Part shown: piece after piece, positions 35,001 to 47,760 of the stretch
Layout: each line of letters begins with the position of its first letter
Numbering within the stretch: the stretch's first letter is position 1
From: Allium sativum
Lineage: Eukaryota; Streptophyta; Magnoliopsida; Asparagales; Amaryllidaceae
Direction: 5' to 3'
NCBI GenBank assembly: GCA_030737875.1
Contig: CM060912.1
Location: 202,877,231-202,941,230, forward strand
Length of the DNA stretch: 64,000 nt
The notes under the pieces: generated by a model
What the model saw: the letters and a program-made list of their open reading frames with translations, nothing else
The model's database searches: none
What the model was told of the DNA's origin: nothing
Position numbers and translations under genes: made by a program

Positions 35001-36134
35001 ATAGTTAAAATCGCCAAATGAGTTATATTTATAATTATATATAAAATTAAAATTAAAATGAAACACGCACGGTAGTTCGCGTATCGGCAATCGTAACTTT
35101 AAACGATTATACCGAAAGATCCGACCATTGGAATTTCCAAAAACTAGAAGCGTTATGACCGCTTTGGGAAGAGCTTTCCAACGATATAAATTTCATCCAA
35201 ATCCGACAGTTAGATTTCAAGATATGTGTAAACCAAAAATCGGTAAAAAAACAGCGCCAGGGCCGCCCACTGACCCGAAGCGTCGTTATAAATGAATATT
35301 AACGAAATAAAATGATTTAAATAATAATTATGCGAGAATTATTTGAAAAGACCGAGTTCAACTCATTTCAAATAATTCACGATGATTAAATAAAAGATGT
35401 AGAAGATGGTGATTGAAGACCGGCGATCTTCACATCGAATGGATGACGACTACTGATGCCTTGGACTGACTTGCTCCCAGGAAGGGGTTGAAGCAGTAGT
35501 TGTCCAGACATATGTGTTGATTGTCCGGATAAGCGAGAACCTCTCAGGTATCTCCGGTTTCGTTCAAACCCAGAACGGACTTGTAAATGGATGTGTGTAT
35601 GATGTTGGAATTCATTTCATGTAATTAAATTGATTTCTATGAATGTATGTCTGTCTGGTGGTGGATAATTTATTCTCTACTTAACACCCGGGTATATATC
35701 AATAGTTGTCGGTAGCATGGCGTGAATGGTCAATGTGACACGCCAAGATGCAAATGATCAAGGATTTTGTTGAAAAGCAGGCCTTGTGGATGATGATCAA
35801 AGCATAGCCTGTTTAGGTGTAGCTTTGTGTATAGCATGACTTCGCGAACCTCACACCCCGGTATGAGTCAAAAACGGGATAAGGACTGCAGGGAGTGCAC
35901 ACGTTTCTTTCTAGCTAGAGTGCTGTCAGTGACCTACCAGCCCTGACATTCTTACTTATGTGGATGATGGATTATGAGGTACCTCGGATTTATAGGTTGT
36001 TAGTGGCCATATAGAGGTTCAAAGGAACCGAGAAGCGTGTGTTCAGGCATAACTAATCCACTACCGTTTGGTGAGGACCGACCTTGAAGATCCAAGGGTT
36101 GCCCATAGGTGTGATCCTAAGGCATTTGCTAGAG

Positions 36135-36139
36135 TGTCT
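36135..36139. repeat. Target-site duplication TGTCT (left, element D)
   Basis: Matches 63131-63135. Joining 36139 to 63136 restores the sequence seen in the 5' LTR near 14706-14720. Confidence 0.92.
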
Positions 36140-37379
36140 TGTAATAACCCGGAAATCCGAGCAATTTAAAATTTTTATTTTGGCAATTTTAGCAAATTTT
36201 GAAGATTTAAAATGAATTATTTTAAATAATAATGACGGAAAATATATTTTCGACGAAGTTAAAACGAATAAATTTATTTTAATTATATAACGAGCCTGAA
36301 AATGGCGCGGTATTTCGAAAATTCGATTTCAAATTTCAAATGAATGTGCAGGATTCAAAATGAACTAGATTTTAGAGAAACCAAAAATATTAGAACTATT
36401 TGAAAATATCTTTCCAACGAATCCGAAAAATTAAAATTTCAAAGCGGGAGTCAAAAGTTGCGCCCATTTGAAAATTCAGAATAGTCGCTATGGAATTCTG
36501 GCCCATAAAAATAGCCATTTTGCAAACGACCTCGGTTTTCGACGAAACCTCTTTTGTTGGATCCGTGATGTCAAGTTATTGCTAGGTTTCAAAATTCGTA
36601 ATTTTCTGAATCAATATGTGAGCGTGGCAAAGGAAAACGTGTTTGATCAGTTTTAGTTGATTTTAGTCAACTGAAAAATGGCCATTTTTCAAACGGTCTC
36701 AGAATTCGACGAAATAAGTTTTATTAGGACCGTATCATCAATACAAAGTTAGAAAATATTTTTCGAGAATTTTTAGAGTCAGTATGTGGCCCCGGTAAAT
36801 TGAAATGCGCGTTCAAATTCAATATATAGATTTATATTTTGATTTTGATGAAAACTGATAGAAACGATCGAATCAACTTGTGAAACATGTCCCATTGTGT
36901 TCGGAATGGGGGTAAATAGCAATAGACGACAGTCGGTGGGTTCGATTTCAAGTTCGGAATAAAAAGTTGCTTTTTGAAATTAAATAATTAAAAAAATTAA
37001 AAAAAAACCTCCCTCTCTCCCATATACTGTTCAGCCCCCTCCCCCCTTTTCTTCAAATGAAAATCGATTTAAGATTTTAAAAAAAGCTCGGACGACCGAT
37101 CTCGCGCCGACCCTACCTCGCTGCCCGTTGCCCCGCCTCACCCCACATCAACGCCGCCACAGCTTCCCCCACCGCCTCTCTCCTTCATCCCCTAGCCACC
37201 GTGAAAACCATAGCCCCCTGGAACCCAAAAACGCATCGAGCCACCCCCCCTTTCCTGAGCGCGCCATCGCACCACCAGAAGCCCACCGCCTCGCCTGAGA
37301 CCACCACAACCCCTCCCCCCTTCAATAAAAACCGAATTAAGGTGAGTTTTCCTATTTAATTACATTTATTTTTATTTTA

Positions 37380-37870
37380 TTTCCAGTTTTCTTTGGATTT
37401 TTGTAAGTGAAAAGCGATGAATTTTTACATGATAGAGATTGAATTTTTACAGGAGAAAAGGTTGATTTTTTATGTGTTGAAAGTTTAGATGGTTATAAAT
37501 AAAAAGACTATATTTTTATGATAGTAAAGATTTGATTTTTCAATATATGTAGCGAAGAAAGATTAGATTTTTACCTAGAGAAAGATACGATTTTTAATTT
37601 ATAAAAGTTATGATTTCATGATTAGAAAAGAGCAGATTTTTAATAACGAGAAGATTAGATTTTTAATCGTATAAAGATATGATTTTTAGAACTGTAAAGA
37701 TATGAAATAGTTTTGAGAAGAATAAAAATATAATTTTTATATATGTAGAGAATTAAAAATATGATTTTTATATAATACCGAATATAAAAATGTGATTTTT
37801 ATATATCTAGCAAATTAAAAATATGATTTTTATATAATAGAGAATATAAAAATGTGATTTTTATATATGT
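37380..37870 (+). repeat. Hairpin array in element D 5' LTR
   Basis: Units such as ATATAAAAAT-GTG-ATTTTTATAT and AAAAAT-ATG-ATTTTT repeat with spacers containing GTAG or GAGAAT. It corresponds to 58500-59000 in the 3' LTR. Confidence 0.8.
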
Positions 37871-38527
37871 AGTGAATACGGGCAACGAAAGTGGCAAAAG
37901 GCGAGCACGGCGAAGATTTCCTACATATGAAGTGTCGTGGTGTTTGGTTTAGCTTATCGGTGAGAACTCCTTACTTTTATTTCTAGTTCTAGTTTGAAAT
38001 ATATACTAGGATGAAGACGGTGCTTAGTAGCACCTGACACCCATCGTCCACAGACCATGGATGACTTGTTTGTTTGATTTCTGTGTAGTGAAATTTGATA
38101 GTGTGATGTAGGATGAAATAAAATATATATTCATGTGTTGAAGTAAAGTAAATATTCATTTACAAATCGAACGATTTGTTTATGTACACCGATTTGACTG
38201 ATATTGATTAGGACGATAAATTTTACACATCGCCCAACTGCACAAATAAAAATTTGTGTTTGTTGATTTGAAATCCCACTTGGGTATTGGGATGATATTT
38301 GACGTACACTAACCCCGATTGTTTAGTTGTATGTCAATCGATGGGTTAACAGACTGTGTAAGCGTTAATTATTGACATTTAATTCTTATGCAGTTGTGTG
38401 GTGCACTCTGGATAATGGTTGATTATTTATCGTTGCTATTGTATACATGTGTTGTATGGAATCCATATAATTAACATTGTATGGTAATTGATTGGGCCTC
38501 ATTCCAATTTGGAAAATAAGGAATATT

Positions 38528-38712
38528 ATAAAAGAAAATTCATGTGTTGAATAGAAAGAAAATTTATGTGTTGAATAGAAAGAAAATTCATGTGTTTAAT
38601 AGAAAGAAAATTCATGTGTTGAATAGAAAGAAAATTCATGTGTTGAATAAAATAAATATTCATGTGTTGAATAGAAATATATATTCATGTGTTGAAGAAA
38701 ATATTCATTTGT
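38528..38712 (+). repeat. ~24-bp minisatellite in element D 5' LTR
   Basis: Five or more copies of a unit containing ATTCATGTGTTGAATAGAAA. The 3' LTR has a shorter version near 59655-59790. Confidence 0.9.
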
Positions 38713-41427
38713 TGAATAGAATAACGAAGTTATTGAAATATATAAAGCCGTGTTGGTTAGATGTGCGCCATTTTGACGTGAACGATATTTATATCGATTT
38801 TATTCATTTTTATAATGAATATAGAAAAGGAAGTGATTTCAAAATATAACTTTTTGAAAATATTATCATTTATAGATTAATGATATGGAATATTCAATTT
38901 TGACTAGAAATTGAATATGAAGTTGAAATCGTTTTGAAAACGAATTTAAAACGATTTATAAAATAAGTTTTAAAAGGAAATCGACAAAATATATATAATA
39001 TATATATTATATATAGAATGGCCTGAATAGAACGCGCCGCGCCGCAGCAGTTCGCGAATTTCGACCATTGACTTCGAATGGATATTACGGGAGATCCGAC
39101 CGTCGGATTCTCCTAAAACCAGAACCGTTGGGTTCGTATCGAAAAGAGATTTCTAACGAATATTAGAAATTAGAAATCTAACGGTTGGATTAGGAATTAT
39201 GTCCAAATCAAATTTGGAAAAGGTCGCTGTAAGTGCAGTTCGATGGTCGTTGATGGAAATCGACTGTACGGGCCTTGATGAAATTATTAAAAATAGTAAT
39301 AATTTGGGTAAAATCATAAGAAATGATTTGTGGAGAATTGGGATGAAAAATTCCAAATTTGAAAAGATAAAAATAGATTTTTTTCGAAATGAACTAGTTT
39401 TAAACTAGAATTATAATCCCATTTATTTTTAAAATAAATAAAGTGGATTTGAAATGGTTTTGAAAATAACCAGAATTTCCAATATATAAAGTGGAAATGG
39501 ATTTGAATCGAAATTGTCTTTGGAATATTTCAATGTTGGATTTCGTGATTATACAAATAGTGTTATGGAAATTTGAAAGATATATTTATATCGTTATTTC
39601 CAATACGATATTTGTTGGTCGTAGAATTTGATATTTAATATAAGCCGATATATTTTCTATCCGGAGCCTTGTATTTAATAACAAATGGGATTTGGGTTTG
39701 TCGTGAATGGTGTCTTCATTAACATTGTTCTTAAACCCAGTTGAGAAAAAGATTAAATCTTTTTATTTAGATTTAATGAAGTATACCAATTAAATGATAT
39801 TTAATTGGAATTGAATTGGAATTGATTTTTGGGTTTATCGTCAACGGTGTTTTAAATAACACTTGTTCTGTAACCCGATAATTAATGGAATGTGATTTTG
39901 GGTTTACGGTGAACCGTGTTTTAGATGGTTCTTTAACCCAGTTAAAGATAGGATATTGATTTTTGGGAAGATTAAAACTAAGTGGAGTTTCAATGAATCT
40001 TTAATTAGATTGAAGTGATCGAGAATGGAGTATCACCGGTTTTGCTTCAGGCAATAGTTAAATCTTTAATTAGATTTGAACGTGAAATTGTAATTGAATT
40101 TACCGATAACACCGTGGTGTTAGATATGAAGTATGATCAGTTTTACTTCACGGGATGAATAGGTTGGGATTGGGAAATAAAATAAAAGATTACTTCGGTG
40201 TGGTTCGCTAATCCCGACTAGTTTGAATTGATATTCAAAAAGAGATTAAAGAATAAATTTAAAGAATTTATCTTTGATAAAGTTAATGGGAACCTTTCCC
40301 AAAGTGTAAGAATATTTGAATAAAAGAATATTCTGAATTGGAATGAGGCGTATGTTGTGTTTGTGTAACACTTGTTTATTATATACGCGAGCTATTCAGA
40401 AAGACCAGGTTTATCCCATTATGAATAACTGATTCGACGATGTGTCAAGGATGAAGACGGTGGTCGAAGACCGGAGGTCTTCACGTCGTTTGGGTGATTA
40501 CTGATGATCTTAATTGGGTTGTACACCCAAGATGAGGGAATCAGTTGGTGATCGTCTAGACGTACTTGGAGATCGATGAATATGCGAGGTACAAGATGCC
40601 TCCGGTTTCATTCAGACCCAGAACGGACTTGTAAATGGACTGTGTGCCTGACATTGGATTTTATTCTGTGTGATTGATTTCTGTTAAATGTATATCTGTT
40701 TGACGGCGGAGAATTTATTCTCTTGCTTAACGCCCTTCTCTGAGACGTACGAGCTCAGAGGTTATATATTGATGGATATCAAACACATGGAGTGAATTGC
40801 CTATGTGGTATGCCTAAGTGGCAATATGATCAAGGCTTCTATTGAAAAACAGAGTCTTGTGGTTGATGACCAAAGCACGGCCTGTGTGGCGTAGCTTTAT
40901 GTAGCGTTGATTCGCGAGCCTCACATCCCGTTTGTGAACCAGAAACGAGAGAGGACTTCAGGGAGGGCATCCGTTTCCTTCTAGCTAGAAGTGGCGTCAG
41001 TGGTTTTACACGTCCTAACGAGTTTGACTTATGTGGTTGTTGAGTTGCGAGGCGCCTCAGATATATCGGTGACTGTGTGGAGTCGATGGAGTCATTGGAC
41101 TCATTGACACCCCCATAGGGTGGGGAAACGCAGTGTTCAGGCATTTTAATCCACATCGGTGGACCGTCCCTGACAATCCAAAGGCTTGACTGTGTACTTG
41201 CCTGAGACACGGGCTAGAGCGTCTCGAATTCGGTAAGGGCGATCCCTTACCTTGGTTCACAGATGGAAATCCAACTTCCAAATACGTGACCTTGCGGTTT
41301 TGATTGTAGAGCAAAGTATTGGCGACATGATATATGGTACCCATGCCGTCTATGATTGAAATTGTTTTGATACTATACACTTATAGTAATAATAAATGAT
41401 GAAATTTAGCGTATCAAGCATTCTTTG

Positions 41428-41499
41428 GCTTTTATAAGGTAAAACCCTATCCTTCGGCTTGTGTTGCATTGTGTGATGGGACCTGGGTCTTATAATAGC
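41428..41499 (+). other. Conserved LTR stem-loop, element D 5' copy
   Basis: Right arm CTTATAATAGC is intact; the left arm reads GCTTTTATAAG, one base off perfect pairing. The inner helix ACCC/GGGT is kept. The 3' LTR copy (62509-62580) has the perfect outer arms. Confidence 0.75.
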
Positions 41500-42049
41500 T
41501 TCATTGTTCTTTATTTAGCTTGCGCTGTTGTTTTATGCACTGGTATTCTTGGGAGGAAACCCGTTCAGTGTTATACGGCGTGGTCCATTGATTTACCTAA
41601 CTTTAAAATAAAGATTAATAACTGTTTTAGTTCTCACACCAGTCACATGACTGACCTGGAGTTTATTGTTTTAACCTAAACTCTGGGTGCCCTTATTTTC
41701 AACACGGCAGCTAGTAGTTTTGGTTTTGTAGATTTATATTCACAGGATCCTGGTTTACAGCTGGAATGATATCCAGAAAGCTCTGTATCTGTATATCTCT
41801 TTTAGTTGTGTAATGTATTATTTTCCACTACTAAGTAATGTATTTTATTCTCTAATATTTTTCTGATGTATAATATTTATTCCTACTCTGTATATTCCTG
41901 TAATCTGATGGAATTGTTGTAATAAGCAATGAAATGTTCTTCTGTTTGCGTTACGATGTGGCTTGTCCTCAAAACAATCAGGCGTTTCGAACGGTCTTGG
42001 TCGGTTTAGCGATCGATTAAGATCGAGCGAAATTCCTTGTTGTTATAGT

Positions 42050-42061
42050 TGGTATCAGAGC
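42050..42061 (+). other. Primer binding site, element D
   Basis: TGGTATCAGAGC, an exact initiator methionine tRNA-type site, lies two bases after the LTR end, as in element A. Confidence 0.9.
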
Positions 42062-42180
42062 TTTGGTTTACAAAGCTCGAGAACAAGACACGTTAGAACT
42101 AAACGAAAGAATTCATCAGAGATTGGATTAATAATATCCAATGAGAATGACTCGTTAGAGATGGGATCAGTAGTACCCTA
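42056..42180 (+). other. Leader hairpins after the PBS, element D
   Basis: GAGCTTTG-GTTTA-CAAAGCTC overlaps the PBS end. Two tandem small hairpins follow: TTGGAT/ATCCAA (42123-42141), and a partly decayed TGGGAT/ACCCTA (42162-42180) with a wobble and one mismatch. Spacing and flanks (AGAT, GAG) match the pair in element A. Confidence 0.65.
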
Positions 42181-43012
42181 GAACGAGTGTGAAGAGTATA
42201 TTTTTGAAAATGAAAACAAATTTTGTTTTGAAATTTAAATCGTTTTATACGTATTTGAATATTTATTTATATTGAATTTGGACAATCCAGTATATATAGA
42301 TTTTGCATATACGTCTGATCCACGGGTATTCGAAGTTTTAATATACTGGATAGATATAGAATCACACTCTAGTTGCCCAGAGATGATGCGGATAATACCA
42401 TGGCATCATCAGTGTTGTGTTCGAGTTTCGAAAGTGGGATTTCTATATATTTCCAATTGATTGGTGTGAGAACCAAAGCTAGATAGGACTTATTGTTGTG
42501 ATTTGGCATCAAAAATCTGATTTTTAGACTATGTATTAAAATTATGAATTTTAAATGATAATCAACTAATTGATTGATGGTTGTGTTGTTTGATTATTGT
42601 TCGACTAATTAAATGATGAACCTTTAGCCAAATTGAACCAAATAGTGAGTTGTATTGAAAATTAGTCGCATTTGCATACATATACATGTACATACATTGA
42701 ACAGGTCATAGCAAGGAGGCTAGAGAAGAAGAATAAAATTGTTTGCCCAACAAATAGGTACATGTTTATTGTATTTCTTTGGGTTTGGATGATTTTATGA
42801 GCCGATTGGCTAGCCGCTTGGCTGTTTCTTTTTCTTTTTGGATTGGTAAGGGCCATGGGAGGCTATTTGAAATATCCCGAAGCTCCCGGTGCAGGGGAGG
42901 TTATGGCGAAATTTTTCGAAAATTTAGGGTGTTAGCCAAATTTTTGAAAAATTAGAAAAGTTCTTAGAAACTGAAAAGTTGAAGAACTTAAGTCGTAAAG
43001 AAAATAATGAAA
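42181..43012 (+). other. Element D internal sequence, non-coding
   Basis: Together with 56930-56996 this is all the internal sequence D has (about 1 kb). No gag, protease, RT or integrase similarity was seen and frames are short. With a PBS, PPT and complete LTRs but no proteins, D is a non-autonomous derivative. Confidence 0.75.
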
Positions 43013-43017
43013 GTTGA
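43013..43017. repeat. Target-site duplication GTTGA (left, element E)
   Basis: Matches 56925-56929. Confidence 0.92.
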
Positions 43018-43892
43018 TGTTAGCCCACTTTGTGAACTGGGCAACACAAAGTCATGATGTGAAATGTTGAAGAGCTTGAAAAACTTGGGAAGTACTGAAG
43101 CAGGTCGGATCGGAGCAGCGCATCGGTTCGGATCGGATAAAGTTTTCTGTTCGGATCGGTGAACTATTGCTGTTGAAATCAGAAAGGCACAGCTGTTCTG
43201 ATCGGAGGGCAATATACTCCCAGTTGGATCGGAAAGCCACTTGATTGTTAAGGAGATAGATCGGAGCAGAGCGAAGCAGAGTAAAGAGAAGAGAGAATTG
43301 GTTCTAAGTCAATCCGGGTCAGATCGGGTACTCCGATCCGAACCCCTTGTGCATGCCCCTCCGACCCGAGCCTGTCTTCCACGTCACTCTCCTGCATGAG
43401 CGCTTGGTTATTAGGATCGGCAGTGACCAGTTCCTACCCTCAACGTCCACTACTCTGATGCGTCGTCAACATAGAAATTCATCCGAACCCGAGGCTGATG
43501 GGATGGATGACACGTGGCTCCGATCTGGATCGGATTCTGAGCAAATTCTCACCTATAAATACCCCGTCTGGGGACAAAGAAAAGGATCTTTTTTCTGACA
43601 CTTTGAGAGTTCAACCACCTTCATTAACCGAATTCCAGCACTCCCGGAAAATCCAAATCTTCTCTCATTATTTGTTTTTAGACAGTTGAGTGATTGTAAG
43701 TGAGTTGCGAGAGAAATCAAGTGAATATTTCATTGTATTTACAACTGAATCATTGAGAATAGTGAAAGACAAGTGGACGTAGGCATTTCTTCGCCGAACC
43801 ACTATAAATCCTGTGTGTTCATTTTTAATTTTGATTTCATTTCATTTCGCTTTTAATCAATTTGGGTGTTAGAACCACTTTTTGGTCTAACA
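43018..43892 (+). mobile_element. Element E, 5' LTR (875 bp)
   Basis: Begins TGTTAGCCC and ends GGTCTAACA. The same length as the 3' LTR and clearly more similar to it than the two D LTRs are to each other. A TATA-like CTATAAATA lies at 43552-43560 and the U5-proximal block GCCGAACCACTATAAA at 43793-43808. At least eleven GATCGG/CCGATC motifs are spread through it. Confidence 0.95.
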
Positions 43893-43897
43893 TTCTT

Positions 43898-43914
43898 CTG
43901 GTGCTTTCACTGAG
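43898..43914 (+). other. Primer binding site region, element E
   Basis: CTGGTGCTTTCACTGAG shortly after the LTR end resembles the site found after LTRs of Tat-lineage plant elements and differs from the methionine-tRNA sites of A and D. Confidence 0.6.
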
Positions 43915-44037
43915 AATTCATCTGAATTCTTTGTTTTTCGGGATTATCGTACTACTTTTTGGACCGTTGAGTTCAAAGAAGTTAATACTCAAGTTTCAAC
44001 GCCCTTGGATATTTGTTGAAGTGATTGTCGAAGAGCC

Positions 44038-46014
44038 ATGGCCAAAGGAAAAGGCAAAGAAGTTCAATCTGGCCGAGGAAATGGAACTGGCGAAGGTCAG
44101 CAAAATGCGGTTGTGACAAGGTGTCGTGGGCAGAGTTCAGCAGTAGGACGAACCGATGCAGGAAATCCGAACCGCCTCCAGGGGGAGAGCTCCGATCCGA
44201 TCCGGGTAGGAGATTCTGAAGCAGTGCATTCCCCCAACCTGAACCGACCCGAGCAGCTTGCCATGTACCGACCCGACCAGGCTCCCCAGCTCCGAACCGA
44301 CCCGATCTCCCATCTCCGACCCGATCCGATTCTTGGTGATGTTGGAACCTCTACTCAAGTCCCTACAAATGCTCCGATTCCAGCCACCAGGGTCAGTGAT
44401 CAGGTCAATCCATCTGCGCCCATTACTCAAGGAGATTTCTCGCGTTTACTTGACATGCTCGAGAGTACTAGGGAGGCTATGAAAGTCCACGAGCGCACTA
44501 ATCTCATGATGCAGGAAAATATGAGGCTCATGAGCAAGGAGATTAGCGAACTCCATCGACAGAGAACCCCATCACCGGTTCGTCACACACCAGTGGATCA
44601 GTCTTCATCTTCCGAGGAAGAGCGGCCCCGTGAACGAAGGCCGCTCGAACGACCTCAGGATGTGGAGCAGCTGACATTCGGATCTTTGGGGTCTCGTGAG
44701 GATATTGCACGAGCACTAGGAAACAATGACCCTACTCGGGGGCAAAGGCTCCAGTCCCCTCCTCCCAAGATCGACCGGGAGCGTAGGGAACGGAATAGAG
44801 CAGAAGCAGCTCGAAGAAGAAGGGCATCTCCTGAACAAGAGCCCAGAAGGAACCCGGATACTAGGGCCAGGGAACCTGAACGGCCCCTAACAAATGCTGA
44901 TGTATAGGCAATGGTGCGCCAGATCATGTCCGAGAGCCGGAACTATACAAATGAAGATTATGGCATTGAGCGAAGCCATACTCCTTTCACCGACGATATC
45001 CTCGACTTCCAGTTTCCCCGGCGTTTTAACCTGCCACAGATGGACAAGTACAACGGGAGAACTGATCCGGGACAGCATTTGATGTGATATTCGTGGCTCA
45101 TGAATGTTGCTGCTGCCCCTGATGAAGTGAAGTGTAAAGCGTTCCCGATCTATTTAGAAGATGTGGCGTTGTTCTGGTTTACCCGATTTCCCCCTCGTTC
45201 GGTTTCGAATTACAGGGAACTGAGCGAACGTTTTATGAATCAGTTCTGACTCCATACCCGAAAGTCCAAAAGTGTTATTGAATTATCAAGAATTAAGCAG
45301 GCGCCAGGAGAGTCTTTGAGGTCGTATCTTGACCGTTTTAATTTAGCTGTGACTGAAGTTAGTGACCCTCATGAGCCCACCATTCTGATGGCATTAAAGG
45401 AAGGAGTCGATCCTGAATCCGAGTTCGGGGATTACCTTTCTGGGAAGACACCCTCCACAAGAGAGATATTCTATAAAAAAGCCGATATTTATTTAAGACG
45501 AGAGGAGGCCAGGGCAAACCGAAAGAGAAAGTCTGAAGCGGCTTCAAAAGAAAATGTGCAGAGTAACGTCGCCGTGAAGTAGTCTGGGGAAAGTTCCGGA
45601 AAGGTTGAAGTAAATGTGGGAAACAAGGGTGGAAACAACAATGCTGGAAACGGGGGCAACAACAATAACCGTAATGCGAACGGTAACAGAAAAAATAGAA
45701 ATAGGGGAAGTGATCCTAACAAAAGACCCCGATTCCAGACCTACGAGAATTATACACCATTGAACGACACCCTGGAGAATATTTACCTGGATACGTACAA
45801 CGTTTTGCAGTATAAAAGACCGCCACCTCGTGATTCGACCGAGAAAGAAATGACAACTGGGAAGTTTTGTTTGTTTCATGGAACCCATGGGCATTCAACC
45901 AATGAATGTCGACATTTGAGAGATGTGATTGAGAAGCTGCTGCGTGAAGGGAAGTTGGATGAATACAAGGTTGCCCCGAGGGACAGGGGGCAAGGAGAGC
46001 AGGCTCCAAAATAG
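44038..46014 (+). pseudogene. gag: Element E gag (Tat/Retand type)
   Basis: Particle polyprotein of a Tat-lineage Ty3/gypsy element. From the ATG at 44038 come a basic Gly-rich N-terminus, a Pro/Arg/Asp-rich linker whose DNA is full of CCGATCC motifs, and a helix-rich segment. The capsid follows: DFQFPRRFNLPQMDKYNGR, AFPIYLEDVALFWFTRFPP, YRELSERFMNQF, APGESLRSYLDRFNLAV, then a KKADIYLRREEAR tail. An asparagine/glycine-rich linker precedes the knuckle CLFHGTHGHSTNEC, where histidine replaces a cysteine. Five stops (44905, 45085, 45247, 45580, 46012) lie in an otherwise constant frame; TAG and TGA dominate, consistent with C-to-T decay. Confidence 0.9.
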
Positions 46015-47060
46015 ATTCGACCTGCTCCCAAGCCTACAGCGCAGCAGAAAGGTAAAGGAATTGTTATCAACTCCATAGTGGGTGGACCTCACCCGGCAAT
46101 CCGTAGTTTCAGAGTGATGGATCAATATGTAAATGCTGCCAAGCACATAGATGTGAATGAAGGTGATGATATGGAGGATATCACCCCCATAAAACAATAG
46201 AAGACCATGTTTGACGACGTGGTATTCCACAGTAGAGATAATACTGGGATCCAATCACCCACTGATGATCCGTTGGTTATTACTACCACCATTGGGCCGG
46301 CCTTGGTTCATAAGGTATTAGTAGACAACGGAAGTTCTGTCAATATTTTATTTAAAAAGTCATTTGATCAGATGAAGCTTGAATCTGAAGATTTGAATCC
46401 ATGTGAAGGATGGATCAGAGGCTTCAACGGGGCGTCAACAGCTCCCATGGGATACATAGAATTGCCCGTGACCTTGGGGCAAGGAGAACGCCGAAGAGTG
46501 CGGATGCTTCAGTTCGTAGTATTGGACGTGGATTCACCTTATAATGCATTTTTGGGGAGGCCTGCCCTTGCTGAGTTCAGAGCTTGTATCGCCCCTTGGT
46601 GTTTATTGCTTAAGTTCCCAACCGAAGTCGGAACTGGAGTAATGAGAGGGGATCAAGTTTCCGGATGGGCCTGCTATGTTGCCGAATTAAAGATGTTGAT
46701 GAAAGGACTTAACATCGAGAGTAAAGATGCCTCGCCTCCCCCAAAGGGGGGCTTGGCATAGCAATTAGAGAAATTGACCCCGAAGGAGTTGCCCAAAGGA
46801 ACGCCTGAAGACCTGGATCCCAGAAAAGACGAGGAACCAGAAACTAAAAATGCAATTCCTAATGAAGCGACAGTGGAAATTCCCATTGATGAAACTGATC
46901 CGACAAAAGTTTTGAAGATTGGTTCTCAATTGGATCCACGTCGAGCCAAAGAACTAACGGACTTCTTGAAGGCAAACTTGGACGTGTTTGCCTGGACCCA
47001 CACTGACATGTGTGGGATATCGCCATCCATTATAAGTCACAAATTAAATGTAACCCCAAA
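46015..47060 (+). pseudogene. Element E protease and linker
   Basis: The aspartic protease active site reads VLVDNGSSVNILF (near 46317-46355), the DNGSS form typical of Tat elements. It is followed by GYIELPVTLGQGERRR and PYNAFLGRPALAEFRA. A linker leads to DLDPRK and AKELTDFLKANLDVFAWTH, the start of the RT region. The frame is that of gag, with stops at 46198 and 46759. A one-base loss near 47058 then shifts the frame. Confidence 0.88.
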
Positions 47061-47760
47061 CATCCGCCTGTGAAGCAAAAGAGACATATGCTGGGCCCAG
47101 AGAGGTCGGCTGCTCTCAAAGAGGAAGTGGAGAAGCTGAAGCAGAATGGATTTATTCGAGATTCGACATATCCCGACTGGATATCGAATCCCGTCTTGGT
47201 AAAGAAGCCGAATGGAAAGTGGCGGACTTGCATTGATTTTTCAGATTTGAACAAAGCTTGCCCAAAAGATAGTTTCCCACTTCCCAGGATTGATCAACTT
47301 GTAGATTCGACAGCAGGTCATGAACTTCTTTCTTTCATGGACGCATATTCCGGATATAATCAAATTCCTATGCACGTGCCAGATCAAGAGCATACAAGCT
47401 TCATTACGAATTTGGGGTTATATTGTTATGTTGTATGCCATTCGGATTGAAAAACGCCGGAGCCACTTATCAGCGCTTGGTGAACAAAATGTTTTACAAT
47501 CAAATAGGGAAGACTATGGAAGTTTACGTGGATGATATGCTTGTCAAATCGAAACAGTCCTCCAGCCATACGCAAGACTTGGCGGAAATGTTCGGTACTC
47601 TGCGAAAGTATTGGATGAAGTTGAATCCTATGAAATGCTCATTTGGAGTGGCATCGGGAAAATTCCTAGGCTTCATTGTGAGCTCCCGAGATATTGAAAT
47701 CAATCCTAGCTAGATAGCAGCGATTAGAAACATTGAAGAGCCGAGGAGAAATAAAGACGT
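47061..47760 (+). pseudogene. Element E reverse transcriptase
   Basis: Blocks seen in order are RSAALKEEVEKLKQNGFIR, WRTCIDFSDLNKACPKDSFP, SFMDAYSGYNQIPM, MPFGLKNAGATYQRLVN, the catalytic YVDDMLVKS (near 47525) and KCSFGVASGKFLGFIVS. A second one-base loss near 47434 moves the frame between the SGYNQ and MPFGLK blocks, and a TAG at 47711-47713 follows the domain. Family features (NKACPKDSFPLPRID) place it in the Tat lineage. Confidence 0.92.

Larger units (their letters stand above)
31984..36139 (+). mobile_element. Element A, 3' LTR (first part)
   Basis: Begins TGTAACAACCCGG after the polypurine tract and matches the 5' LTR from 10931 on. It is interrupted at 36139 by element D, with target TGTCT at 36135-36139, and resumes at 63131. 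Relative to the 5' LTR, the hairpin array contains an expansion of a 50-bp unit (about 33670-34020). Its donor-like GTGAG is at 33199-33203. Confidence 0.92.
36140..42047 (+). mobile_element. Element D, 5' LTR (5,908 bp)
   Basis: Begins TGTAATAACCCGG and ends CTTGTTGTTATA, followed by the primer binding site. The order of parts is an AT-rich start, a CT-rich segment (37010-37320), a strong donor-like AAG then GTGAGT (37342-37347), a hairpin array (37380-37870), a 24-bp minisatellite (38528-38712), an AT palindrome with the conserved block (38990-39200), and the structured module (41428-41499). No gene; open frames such as 38544-38849 come from repeats. Its end is TATA rather than CA, and solo LTR C and the 3' LTR end the same way. 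Confidence 0.93.

Noticed and set aside
38544..38849. Open frame of repeated basic units at 38544-38849 and 59688-59921
   Set aside because: Produced by the 24-bp minisatellite in the D LTR and length-variable between the two LTRs.
44655..44927. Minus-strand open frames over E gag and protease (44655-44927, 45489-45894, 45895-46254)
   Set aside because: They mirror the sense coding sequence and show no recognised domain; the real antisense gene lies elsewhere.
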